DNA from: an uncultured Shimia sp.
GTDB taxonomy: Bacteria > Pseudomonadota > Alphaproteobacteria > Rhodobacterales > Rhodobacteraceae
Assembly (NCBI GenBank): GCA_937897325.1
Contig: CALCOY010000058.1
Coordinates: forward strand, 1 to 32,724
Direction: 5' to 3'
DNA length: 32,724 nucleotides
Part shown: one piece after another, positions 22,550 to 30,501 of the stretch
How the letters are laid out: each line of letters begins with the position of its first letter
Position numbering within the stretch: the stretch's first letter is position 1
Translations under genes and position numbers: made by a program
Notes under the pieces: generated by a model
Database searches by the model: none
What the model was told of the DNA's origin: nothing
What the model saw: the letters and a program-made list of their open reading frames with translations, nothing else

Positions 22550-23920
22550 ATGAAACGGATGTTCCGTCCCCTGTCCCCGCGACACTTAAACACGCGGCTT
22601 CCTTTTGCCGGGCTCGTTTTGGCTATGACGCTGATGGCCTGTGCCGAACGTCAGGAGGTCCTTCCGGGTAAAAGAGAGCCAGTCAGCGCGGTCTTCCAGA
22701 CCGAAACGGGTCTTGCTCTGGCGACCAACACAACGGTCGGGGAAAACCGAGCAGCAGTAATTTCTTTGCCGGCTGCGCGAAACAATCCAAGCTGGACGCA
22801 GGGCATCGGTTCTCCTGCTTACAGAACGGATCATGCCGCCCTCGGATCCAGCCTTAGCCTCGCCTGGGCCGCCAAGATCGGTGCCGGTGACAGCCGTAGG
22901 CAAAGGATCACGGCAAATCCCATTGTCGGCAATGGCCAGATCTATACGCTTGACGCAGGCTCGACCGTGACGGCGACATCGCTTGCTGGTGCGCAGGTCT
23001 GGGCTGTCGACCTGACGCCCGACACTGAGCGGGATGGAGAGAGCACGGGGGGCGGCCTCGCACTTGATAACGGCACGATTTATGCCTCCATCGGTGCAGG
23101 GCGCCTCGTAGCCCTTGATGGCGCGACAGGTGCCGAGAAGTGGAGCCAGGATCTTGACGCGACAGGTTCGGGCCAGCCAACCGTTTTTGGTGACCTGATC
23201 TACCTGATGGCGGGTGATGACACGGGCTGGGCCGTGAACAAGAACAATGGCCGGATCGCCTGGCAAATCACGGGGGCCGAGTCAGTCGCCAATGTTCTTG
23301 GCGCGCCCGCGCCTATCGTGATGGATGACCTGACTGTTTTTGCCTTTGGATCGGGTGAATTGCAGGCTGTTTTTCGCCAGGGCGGACTGCGCCGTTGGGA
23401 CGCATCGGTCTTAGGAGAGCGTCAAGGACGCGCCTTGTCAAAGATTGACGATGTGACCGGCACACCCGTGGCTGCAGGTGGCATAATATACGCGGGCAAC
23501 CAGGCGGGCCGTACGATTGCTGTCGACGGTCGGTCGGGTCAGCGGATCTGGACCACGGGTGAAGGGGCGATTGATCATGTTCTGCCCGTGGGCGGCAGTG
23601 TCTTCTTGGTCAGTGACAGGAATGAGCTTTTGCGCCTTGATGCAAATGATGGCAGCCGGATATGGGGTGTACCGCTTCCGAATTTCACCAAGGACCGACC
23701 GCGTCGCCGATCCGAAGTCTTTGCGCATCACGGCCCGATCTTGGCAGGAGGACGTCTGATCGTCGCCTCTGGCGATGGACAATTGCGCAGCTTTGATCCC
23801 ACCAACGGGGCATTGCTCAGTTCGGTCGAGATTCCCTCGGGGGCAACCACGGGCCCGGTCGTTGCGGGCGGTGTCCTTTATGTTGTGGGTCGAAACGGAC
23901 AGCTTTACGCTTTCCGTTAA
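22550..23920 (+). CDS. bamB: BamB-like outer-membrane assembly lipoprotein (PQQ-type beta-propeller)
   Basis: The 456-residue lipoprotein has a lipobox LMAC with acylated Cys31, followed by a propeller of WD/PQQ-like blades with repeated motifs such as VVALDGATGAEKW, TIAVDGRSGQRIW, LLRLDANDGSRIW and LRSFDPTNGALLS. BamB is the non-essential lipoprotein of the BAM complex and helps insert beta-barrel proteins into the outer membrane. It is about 60 residues longer than E. coli BamB, largely in the region before the first blade. The neighbours (yfgM-like before, der after) match the E. coli order and make a PQQ enzyme unlikely. No dehydrogenase active-site residues are seen. Confidence 0.9.
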   Translation: MKRMFRPLSPRHLNTRLPFAGLVLAMTLMACAERQEVLPGKREPVSAVFQTETGLALATNTTVGENRAAVISLPAARNNPSWTQGIGSPAYRTDHAALGSSLSLAWAAKIGAGDSRRQRITANPIVGNGQIYTLDAGSTVTATSLAGAQVWAVDLTPDTERDGESTGGGLALDNGTIYASIGAGRLVALDGATGAEKWSQDLDATGSGQPTVFGDLIYLMAGDDTGWAVNKNNGRIAWQITGAESVANVLGAPAPIVMDDLTVFAFGSGELQAVFRQGGLRRWDASVLGERQGRALSKIDDVTGTPVAAGGIIYAGNQAGRTIAVDGRSGQRIWTTGEGAIDHVLPVGGSVFLVSDRNELLRLDANDGSRIWGVPLPNFTKDRPRRRSEVFAHHGPILAGGRLIVASGDGQLRSFDPTNGALLSSVEIPSGATTGPVVAGGVLYVVGRNGQLYAFR

Positions 23921-23970
23921 GGTCCGGATGGGTTAAGCCCGCGCTTTGATCTCAAGCGGAGCCCGGAGGC

Positions 23971-25419
23971 ATGTCCTTCACCCTTGCAATTGTTGGTCGC
24001 CCGAATGTGGGCAAATCGACCCTGTTCAACCGACTGGTTGGCAAAAGGCTCGCTTTGGTCGATGACCAACCCGGTGTCACCCGCGATCTGCGTGAAGGGG
24101 CGGCGCGCCTCGCTGACCTGCGGTTTACCGTCATCGACACAGCAGGGCTGGAAGAGGCCACAGATGACAGCTTGCAAGGGCGCATGCGACGTCTGACCGA
24201 ACGCGCAGTGGATATGGCCGACATCTGCCTGTTCATGATCGACGCGCGCACGGGCGTGACCCCAACCGATGAAGTCTTTGTCGACATCCTGAGAAAACGT
24301 GCGGATCACGTGGTACTAGCCGCCAACAAGGCCGAAGGGGCCGCTGCGGATGCCGGTGTAATCGAGGCTTACTCTCTCGGATTGGGGGAACCGATCCGGC
24401 TAAGCGCCGAACATGGTGAGGGCCTGATGGATCTCTATCAGGTGCTGCAACCACTGGCGGATCTGCATGCAGAACAAGCGGAAACCGACACGCCCGAAAC
24501 AGATGTGGAGATCAATGAGGATGATGATGCGGCGCGCATCCCGACCCCATCGAAGCCCTTGCAGGTCGCGGTCGTGGGCCGTCCCAATGCGGGAAAATCA
24601 ACGCTGATCAATCGGATCATTGGTGAAGACCGCCTGCTGACCGGTCCGGAGGCCGGGATCACCCGCGACGCGATCTCTCTGAGCACGGAATGGGATGGCA
24701 CGCCGATGCGCATCTTCGACACGGCAGGCATGCGCAAACGGGGCAAGGTGCAGGAAAAGTTGGAAAAACTCAGCGTCTCGGACGGTTTGCGCGCTGTGAA
24801 ATTTGCCGAGGTCGTGGTTGTCCTGCTTGATGCGGCGATCCCCTTCGAACAGCAGGATCTGCGCATCGCTGACCTTGCTGAACGAGAGGGGCGTGCGGTC
24901 GTCGTGGCAGTGAACAAATGGGATATCGAAGACGACAGGCAAGCTAAACTGCGCGACCTTCGCGAAAGTTTCGAACGGCTCTTGCCTCAGCTGCGAGGCG
25001 CGCCGCTGGTGACCGTGTCTGCCAAGACAGGCCGGGGGGTCGATCGGTTGCACATTGCAATCCTGCGCGCCTATGAGGTCTGGAACCGGCGCGTGCCCAC
25101 TGCAGCACTCAACCGCTGGCTATCGGGCATGATGGAGGCGCATCCGCCCCCTGCGCCACAAGGCAAACGGATCAAGCTACGATACATGACCCAAGCCAAA
25201 ACGCGCCCGCCCGGCTTCGTGGTCATGTGCAGTCATCCCGACAAAATGCCTGAAAGCTACAACCGCTATCTTGTCAACGGCCTGCGGCTCGATTTCGACA
25301 TGCCGGGTACGCCGATCCGCCTCTTCATGCGCGGGCAGGGGGATCAGAATCCTTACCAGGGCCGCAAAAAGGCGGCGCCGTCCAAGTTGCGTAAGCACAA
25401 GGAAGGTCGGAGAGGTTAA
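23971..25419 (+). CDS. der: Ribosome-assembly GTPase Der (EngA)
   Basis: The 482-residue protein has the unique tandem GTPase layout of Der, needed for 50S subunit maturation. G-domain 1 has GRPNVGKST at 9-17, DTAGLE near 57 and NKAE near 119. After an acidic linker, G-domain 2 has GRPNAGKST near 203, DTAGMRKRG near 251 and NKWD near 318. A KH-like C-terminal domain follows ([21 protein letters not shown]), then a basic tail. It sits 50 bases after bamB in the yfgM-bamB-der block. Its TAA stop overlaps the TAA of the convergent TspO-like gene within the sequence TTAA at 25416-25419. Confidence 0.97.
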   Translation: MSFTLAIVGRPNVGKSTLFNRLVGKRLALVDDQPGVTRDLREGAARLADLRFTVIDTAGLEEATDDSLQGRMRRLTERAVDMADICLFMIDARTGVTPTDEVFVDILRKRADHVVLAANKAEGAAADAGVIEAYSLGLGEPIRLSAEHGEGLMDLYQVLQPLADLHAEQAETDTPETDVEINEDDDAARIPTPSKPLQVAVVGRPNAGKSTLINRIIGEDRLLTGPEAGITRDAISLSTEWDGTPMRIFDTAGMRKRGKVQEKLEKLSVSDGLRAVKFAEVVVVLLDAAIPFEQQDLRIADLAEREGRAVVVAVNKWDIEDDRQAKLRDLRESFERLLPQLRGAPLVTVSAKTGRGVDRLHIAILRAYEVWNRRVPTAALNRWLSGMMEAHPPPAPQGKRIKLRYMTQAKTRPPGFVVMCSHPDKMPESYNRYLVNGLRLDFDMPGTPIRLFMRGQGDQNPYQGRKKAAPSKLRKHKEGRRG

Positions 25420-26114
25420 ACGGCCCTCTGGATCAATCTACGGAGCATCACGAAAGCAACAGTTCCTGCACCAGTGAGTGCCATAAGTGCTGGCCCGCCA
25501 AGACCGAATTCATTCTGAACGGCGACAGCGATCAAAGCCCATATCACGGCCAACCCATAGGTTGGGACGGCAGCAATCTTGATCTGAATAAATGTAGCTC
25601 CGATCGCGGCGATCCCGATCATCGACCAAGCCGTTATGTTCAGAGATAAAAAACCATATCCACCAAGGATCAGTCCCACCGCCACGCAGCTTGCGGCGCT
25701 TAGCCAACCTGCGTAGAGGCCAATGGGCAAGCGGGCGAAGAAGGGATCTTTTTCAGGCGCTTGGAATAGCGCGAAGAGGGCAAAGATCAGCATGACCCAT
25801 ATCAGTATCGTTGCCAAGATCGGGCTGAGCAAAGCAACGGGCAGCCAGATTGCACCAGTTCCAAAAGAGACAGCCAAAGGGATGCGCATTGGCGACCAGT
25901 CGGGATCGTCGTGGCGTTTGAAAAGGCCGAAAAAGGCCCCCGCGATCAGCCACAAATAGATCGGGCCCCAGATCGCGAAAGCGTATCCGGCTGGCTGGAC
26001 GGGTGGATTGTTTTGCGGAATCGGAAAGGCTTGCGGATCGAAGCCGCCAAAGTCAGGTACCAAAAATGGCGATGCGCCGAAGGCAAGGGCGAGAAGTAGA
26101 ACAACAACGGCCAT
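25416..26114 (-). CDS. TspO/MBR-related membrane protein
   Basis: The 232-residue protein is almost entirely hydrophobic with about six or seven membrane helices. The segment [20 protein letters not shown] at about 42-61 resembles the TspO/MBR (tryptophan-rich sensory protein) family's first conserved block. It is longer than the five-helix, roughly 160-residue TspO of Rhodobacter, so it belongs to a larger, distant branch. Known TspO proteins bind porphyrins and cholesterol-like ligands, but I do not infer a ligand here. It begins one base after the serS stop and should be co-transcribed with serS. Its stop overlaps that of der on the opposite strand. Confidence 0.75.
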   Translation of the reverse strand: MAVVVLLLALAFGASPFLVPDFGGFDPQAFPIPQNNPPVQPAGYAFAIWGPIYLWLIAGAFFGLFKRHDDPDWSPMRIPLAVSFGTGAIWLPVALLSPILATILIWVMLIFALFALFQAPEKDPFFARLPIGLYAGWLSAASCVAVGLILGGYGFLSLNITAWSMIGIAAIGATFIQIKIAAVPTYGLAVIWALIAVAVQNEFGLGGPALMALTGAGTVAFVMLRRLIQRAV

Positions 26115-26115
26115 A

Positions 26116-27408
26116 TCAGATCAGCGCGCCGATGGCTGACAGTGTCGTTTTCCCACTCAGATAGGGTGCTAAAGCGTCGGGCAGTTTGACGGAACCATCG
26201 GTCTGTTGGCCGTTCTCGAGTATTGCGATCAGGCATCGACCAACGGCAAGGCCAGATCCGTTAAGTGTATGAACAAATTGAGGTTTGCCGCCCTCTGCCG
26301 GTTTGAATCGGGCATTCATGCGACGGGCCTGAAAGTCCGCTGTGGTTGAGACGGACGAGATCTCCCGGTAGGTGTTTTGGCCGGGGAGCCAGGCTTCGAT
26401 GTCGTAGGTGCGGCGGGCGCCAAAGCCCATGTCACCGGTGCAGAGGATCACCGTACGGTAGGGGATCTCGAGCCGTTCGAGCAGATCCTCGGCGCAGCGC
26501 AGCATCCGCTTCTGTTCGGCCTCGGAGTCGTCGGGATGCGTGATGCTCACCATTTCCACTTTTTCAAATTGATGCTGGCGGAGCATCCCCGCTGTGTCGC
26601 GCCCGGCGGAGCCTGCCTCGGACCGGAAACAGAGCGTGTGCGCGGTCAGACGGAGCGGCAATTGCGCTTCGTCCAGCGTTTCATTCGCCACGGAGTAGGT
26701 GAGCGTGACCTCGGATGTGGGGATCAGCCAGATGCCGTCCTCGGTGCGATAACTGTCTTCGCCAAATTTCGGAAGTTTATCAGTGCCATACATGGCTTCG
26801 TCGCGGACGAGGACGGGAGCGTTGACTTCCGTAAGGCCGTTTTCGGTCGTGTGGATGTCGAGCATGAACTGCGCCAGCGCGCGGTGGATACGGGCGATCG
26901 CGCCCCGGAGCATGACGAAGCGACTGCCCGAGGTCTTGGCCGCTGTTTCAAAATCCATGTGGGGCACAACCCCTTGAATTTCGTAATGTTCCTTGGGATC
27001 GAAATCGAAATTACGCGGATTGCCCCAGCGGTTCACCTCGACATTGTCGTCCTCATCGGCGCCGTCGGGCACATCCTCGGCGGGCACGTTGGCGATGCGG
27101 GCGAGCATATCGGTCAGTTCCGCGTCGAGAGCCTTTGCTTCGTCCTGCATCTGACTGATTTCATTTTTCTTTTCGGCCACGATGGTGCGCAGGCGCTGAA
27201 ACTCTGCCTCGTCCCCGTTGGCCTTGGCCGCGCCCACCTCTTTGGAGGCCTTGTTCTGTTCGGCCTGTGCTGTCTCGGCGGCGAGGATCTTGGCGCGGCG
27301 GGCCGCGTCCAGTTTCAGGATTTCCGAAGATAGAGGGGCGTCTCCACGACGTTTCAGGGCCGCATCGAAGGCGTCCGGATTGTCTCTGATGGCGCGAATA
27401 TCGTGCAT
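26116..27408 (-). CDS. serS: Seryl-tRNA synthetase
   Basis: The 430-residue class II synthetase attaches serine to tRNA-Ser and tRNA-Sec. The N-terminal antiparallel coiled coil that grips the tRNA's long arm is at about 30-100. The catalytic domain follows: the TSEVTLTY serine-site segment at about 229, motif 2 [21 protein letters not shown] at about 262-282, and motif 3 [19 protein letters not shown] at about 385. Length is normal and no motif is missing. A TATAAG hexamer lies about 30 bases upstream on the minus strand (near 27445), but no matching -35 is clear. The TspO-like gene follows directly. Confidence 0.97.
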   Translation of the reverse strand: MHDIRAIRDNPDAFDAALKRRGDAPLSSEILKLDAARRAKILAAETAQAEQNKASKEVGAAKANGDEAEFQRLRTIVAEKKNEISQMQDEAKALDAELTDMLARIANVPAEDVPDGADEDDNVEVNRWGNPRNFDFDPKEHYEIQGVVPHMDFETAAKTSGSRFVMLRGAIARIHRALAQFMLDIHTTENGLTEVNAPVLVRDEAMYGTDKLPKFGEDSYRTEDGIWLIPTSEVTLTYSVANETLDEAQLPLRLTAHTLCFRSEAGSAGRDTAGMLRQHQFEKVEMVSITHPDDSEAEQKRMLRCAEDLLERLEIPYRTVILCTGDMGFGARRTYDIEAWLPGQNTYREISSVSTTADFQARRMNARFKPAEGGKPQFVHTLNGSGLAVGRCLIAILENGQQTDGSVKLPDALAPYLSGKTTLSAIGALI

Positions 27409-27695
27409 GGATCTGGTCCCGTTCGTGGATTCGTGGCGTGCTTATAGGGGGTGAAACTCGGCGCGGCTAGGTGCCGCGCACGGTGCGTTAATGCCGGGTT
27501 TTCGGGCGGGTTTGCCGAGTGCGCGGGCCGCGGGATGTAGGTTTCACGGGGTGAGGCGTACATGGGCCCGGTGGTCGCGCGGAGTGGATGCGGCGCTGCT
27601 GTAGGGTTCGGGGCGCGAGATGTACATGAGGCGGTGTTGGGCCGGAATTGGCAGGGCGAAGCGGTTAATTCTGAGCGATATGTCGCAGGGAGGGG

Positions 27696-29045
27696 CTAGA
27701 CGTCGGGTTGGTCCCAGCCTTCGGGGAGGGTGGCTTGCCAGGCGCGCCATGCTTTGTCGAATTCATGGTAGTCTAACGGCTCATCGGATTGTGACCAATG
27801 GACGGGCCAGCCGGGATCGCCTGGACGTGCGCCATTCGGGAGCGTGACAGACGCATCGCCAAAGATGTCGTCGAGATGCGGCTCGATCTGTGATACACCA
27901 ATAAAATCAACAGCCTTCACAGTGGCACCTCGAAGAGTAGCCACTGTGAAGGCTGTTGAAGCGTCAAACTTCGCCCCTCTGAGGTCCGCCCCCTGCAACT
28001 TCGCCTCTGTGAGGTCTGCCCCCTGCAACTTCGCCAAGTTGAGGACCGCCCCCTGCAACTTCGCCAAGTTGAGGACCGCCCCCTGCAACTTCGCCCCTCT
28101 GAGGTCCGCTTTGTCGAGGTTCGTTTCAGACAACCGCACCCCTTGCATATGCGCGCCCGAAAAATTGGCATTGCTGAGATCCCCGCCGTTTAGCCTGAAG
28201 CCTTGCAGGTTGGCGTCGGTCAGGTCGATGGCGCTGTAGACTTGATCCTGCGCAACGAGCGGGCGGATGCGGCGCAGGGTCTGGACGGCCTTTTCCATAT
28301 CCGGCCGGGCGGGCTTGAGCTTCTCAGCCCAAGCACGGAGTTCGTCCGGGGTTGCGTCCGATGGTGTTTCAATAGGTTTGTATTCGCGGCTGAGTTCGCG
28401 GACGTAGACGGACAGCAGGCGGGCGATGCGTTCGGCGGCGCCGTAGCGGTCGCTTTCCTCGGTCGCGTATTCCTTGGCGAGCCCTTCGAGCCGGTCGATG
28501 GCGGAGTTGCGTTTGGTGACGTCGTCTTCCCAGACAGAGTAGTGGCCTTCTTTCTTATTCCATCGCGTCGCCTGCCGCTGGGCGTGCAGGTCGTTGGAGG
28601 CGGCGTTGATCTTTTCGTTGAAGAGGGACTCTTCTGTTGTGGCGGTTTGCTTTTCGGTGAGCCTGAGCCGCGTGATTGTGATGGGCAGGGCGATGACGGC
28701 GCCGAGGACGGTGGTTAGGCCTGCGAGGCGGAGGATGTGGAAGAGGGCTTCGGTTTGTTCCTTGTCGCTCAGCGGCCATCCGACCGAGATGACCTTCCAG
28801 ATCAGTCCGACAAGTCCGCCGATCAGCAGGAGGGCGATTGCGGCGTAGATGAGGGCTGCGATCAGGAAGAGGATGGAGGGCAGTTTTTCAAAGCCGAGAT
28901 CGGTTTTGAGTTTGTTGAGACTGGAGTTTTCGGACGGTTGCCAGCGCTGGCTCAGCCCATAGAGGGAGAGGGCGAGGAGGGCGGCGATGGCTCCGGCGAC
29001 GAGCACGTCCCCGAGAGGGATTGGCGTTGAGAGGTCCATTGGCAT
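27696..29045 (-). CDS. Membrane-anchored pentapeptide-repeat protein
   Basis: The 449-residue protein has three hydrophobic segments (about 11-31, 57-84 and 103-125). A charged, probably helical cytoplasmic region follows at about 130-265, with the pattern AIDRLEGLAKEY...RYGAAERIARLLSVYVREL seen in other membrane pentapeptide proteins. The pentapeptide domain lies at about 272-380, built of A(D/N/V)LxG units that fold as a quadrilateral beta-helix. The C-terminal 65 residues are acidic and Trp-rich. The function of this architecture is not established. The start is ATG 29045 (MPMDL) or ATG 29039 (MDLS), both behind GGAA-type sites; the frame upstream of these looks non-coding. Two repeat features lie inside the gene and are listed separately. 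It is flanked by gene-free DNA on both sides. Confidence 0.85.
   Translation of the reverse strand: MPMDLSTPIPLGDVLVAGAIAALLALSLYGLSQRWQPSENSSLNKLKTDLGFEKLPSILFLIAALIYAAIALLLIGGLVGLIWKVISVGWPLSDKEQTEALFHILRLAGLTTVLGAVIALPITITRLRLTEKQTATTEESLFNEKINAASNDLHAQRQATRWNKKEGHYSVWEDDVTKRNSAIDRLEGLAKEYATEESDRYGAAERIARLLSVYVRELSREYKPIETPSDATPDELRAWAEKLKPARPDMEKAVQTLRRIRPLVAQDQVYSAIDLTDANLQGFRLNGGDLSNANFSGAHMQGVRLSETNLDKADLRGAKLQGAVLNLAKLQGAVLNLAKLQGADLTEAKLQGADLRGAKFDASTAFTVATLRGATVKAVDFIGVSQIEPHLDDIFGDASVTLPNGARPGDPGWPVHWSQSDEPLDYHEFDKAWRAWQATLPEGWDQPDV
27907..27959. repeat. Perfect inverted repeat with 20-bp arms inside the pentapeptide gene
   Basis: The arm at 27907-27926 is the exact reverse complement of the arm at 27940-27959, separated by 13 bases. 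It is in frame and encodes residues about 362-379, where it interrupts the pentapeptide register. No target-site duplication or transposase is visible, so a template-switch (snap-back) duplication is more likely than an insertion element. Confidence 0.95.
27967..28116 (-). repeat. Five tandem 30-bp repeats encoding paired pentapeptides
   Basis: Units start at 27967, 27997, 28027, 28057 and 28087, each beginning AACTTCGCC on the plus strand. Units 3 and 4 are identical over all 30 bases, and the others differ at several positions. Each unit encodes two pentapeptides (KLQGAVLNLA-type) in frame, so copy-number change would lengthen or shorten the beta-helix by half a turn-pair without a frameshift. 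Confidence 0.95.
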
Positions 29046-29353
29046 TTCCGTTTTCCCACGCACAACCATGGCGGTCTTTGTGAGGTTTGCCAATGGGAAA
29101 GGAGGTGTTCGATCTGCTTGTTCACATTTGGACCATTCGGATTGAGGATCGTGGCCGGCCCGAGGGTGGGCGCATCGCGACCGCGCGTCAAACGATAGGT
29201 TTGCTTGGAGCAAAACGGGGCGGGTCGGTCGCGATCCGCGGCTGACGCCTCGGCGGAGGTCTGGTTGGTGTTGTTGCGCCATCCCACGGGCCGCCGCTGA
29301 ACCGGCGCGGGGCGCTTGTTCCGGGTCATTGGTGACGCGCAGATTTGCCCGGC
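29046..29353. other. Gene-free gap with nested inverted repeats
   Basis: These 308 bases hold no supportable gene. A Shine-Dalgarno-like AAAGGAGG near 29099 on the plus strand is not followed by a usable start. ATCGCGACCG (29174-29183) and its complement CGGTCGCGAT (29226-29235) enclose a shorter CAAAC/GTTTG pair, so an RNA from here could fold into a branched stem. A promoter for the pentapeptide gene is expected in this gap but I cannot place it. Confidence 0.45.
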
Positions 29354-30040
29354 CTATCCGCCGGAGGTGCGTTTGGCGACTTCTTCCTCGACCCAGTCCA
29401 TGAGTTTGACGGCAAGGGCGGTGTCCTGGAACTGGGCGCTGAGGACGGCGGTGATGTGCCAGCGGCCCGCGATGCGTTCGAGGACGGGGCTGCCGGAATT
29501 GCCGGAGATCACGGGGCAGCCCAGTTGCATGAGCTTTTCATTGGCGCGGATGAGGGGGCAGGCCATGTCGCCCGAGGGAAGCTGGGGGCGTTCGCGGTGG
29601 TAGCCGATGACAGCGAAGTTCTGGGCGGATGGACGTGCGAGGGGAAGGGGCGGGACGTCCTTGATCGGGGCGTCGAGGAAGACGAGGCCGATGTCGAAGC
29701 GGGGATCGTGGCCTTCGCCGGGCAGGTAGGCGGGGTGGCGGACGCCGCCGGTGACACCCCGGACGGCTGCGTAATCGCCCTGGACCCAGCCTGCGACGAA
29801 GCGGCGGGTCTTGAGGTCGTCGGCGGTCTTGCTGTCATGGGGGGCGCAATGGGCGGCGGTGAGGACGATGGCGGGGGCGATGAGGGTGCCGGTGCACATG
29901 TTGAGGGTTTTGAAGCCCGCCTGGTTGATGCGGCCGATGGCGGGCCAGTCGCGCTGGGCGGCCTCGGGGAGGGTGGGCATGAAGCGGCCCTGAGAGAGGG
30001 CGGGACTGGCGAGAAGGAGAAGGAGGAGAAGCGCGCGCAT
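29354..30040 (-). CDS. Secreted trypsin-like serine protease
   Basis: The 228-residue protein has a signal peptide (Leu-rich, cleavage after about residue 16) and a chymotrypsin-fold domain. The full triad is present: His64 in TAAHC, Asp116 in RFDIGLV and Ser182 in SGNSGSPV. Cysteines at 49 and 65 flank the His and should form the family's usual disulfide. It therefore looks active, probably in the periplasm or outside the cell. No PDZ domain follows, so it is not a DegP/HtrA protein. The specificity is unknown. It lies 308 bases upstream of the pentapeptide gene on the same strand and is divergent from yajC over 179 bases. Confidence 0.92.
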   Translation of the reverse strand: MRALLLLLLLASPALSQGRFMPTLPEAAQRDWPAIGRINQAGFKTLNMCTGTLIAPAIVLTAAHCAPHDSKTADDLKTRRFVAGWVQGDYAAVRGVTGGVRHPAYLPGEGHDPRFDIGLVFLDAPIKDVPPLPLARPSAQNFAVIGYHRERPQLPSGDMACPLIRANEKLMQLGCPVISGNSGSPVLERIAGRWHITAVLSAQFQDTALAVKLMDWVEEEVAKRTSGG

Positions 30041-30170
30041 GGACCCTGATCAGCGTGGTGGTGGGGCCACGGTGGCGGGCAAAGGGGGCCATGTCCAGAC
30101 CCAAGGGGCGGGAATCGCGGCATTGCGACTTGCGCGGGGTGCCGGAGGGGCCTATGTCGTGCCAAACTTT

Positions 30171-30195
30171 TCAGGCCTGCATCACAAGGGCCTGA
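30171..30195. repeat. Inverted repeat in the yajC leader
   Basis: TCAGGCC and GGCCTGA flank an 11-base spacer, ending 24 bases before the yajC ATG. It could form an RNA hairpin just upstream of the yajC ribosome site or serve as an operator. No regulator is known to me. Confidence 0.4.
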
Positions 30196-30219
30196 CGTAA
30201 GACAAGGACCGCATCCCCG

Positions 30220-30498
30220 ATGGAAGCATTTGCCCAGTTTGTTCCGCTGATCCTCATTTTCGCGATCATGTATTTCCTGCTGATCCGGCCACAACAAAAG
30301 AAGGTGAAGGAGCATCAGGCGATGGTGGCGGCGGTGCGCCGGGGCGATCAGGTGGTCACGCAGGGCGGCCTGATCGGGAAAGTTCTGAAGGTCAAGGACG
30401 ACAACGAGGTCGAGGTGGAGATCGCGGAGGGCGTGAAGGTGCGCGTGGTGCAGAGCACGATTGCGGATGTACGCTCCAAGACCGAACCGGCCAAGTAG
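30220..30498 (+). CDS. yajC: Sec translocon accessory protein YajC
   Basis: The 92-residue protein has one N-terminal membrane helix (about 8-23) with the YajC pattern FAIMYFLLIRPQQKKVKEHQAMV. A small cytoplasmic domain follows with GDQVVTQGGLIGKVLKVKDDNEVEVEIAEG. It associates with SecDF at the translocon in the inner membrane. AAGGA lies 13 bases before the ATG, further than usual. secD begins 3 bases after its stop, giving the standard yajC-secD-secF operon. Confidence 0.96.
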   Translation: MEAFAQFVPLILIFAIMYFLLIRPQQKKVKEHQAMVAAVRRGDQVVTQGGLIGKVLKVKDDNEVEVEIAEGVKVRVVQSTIADVRSKTEPAK

Positions 30499-30501
30499 CC
30501 C

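Noticed and set aside
26377-27333. 318-codon plus-strand open frame
   Set aside because: It is entirely antisense to serS and has no recognisable domain.
27907-27959. Insertion sequence or MITE ends
   Set aside because: The whole repeat is only 53 bases, with no target duplication or transposase, and it keeps the reading frame.
27967-28116. Possible CRISPR array
   Set aside because: The 30-bp units are contiguous without spacers and encode in-frame pentapeptide repeats.
29046-29282. N-terminal extension of the pentapeptide protein
   Set aside because: The upstream 79 codons have noise-like composition and precede the membrane helices; starts at 29045/29039 have ribosome sites.
29345-30049. 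234-codon Gly-rich plus-strand open frame
   Set aside because: It is the antisense shadow of the protease gene, which has a full catalytic triad and signal peptide.
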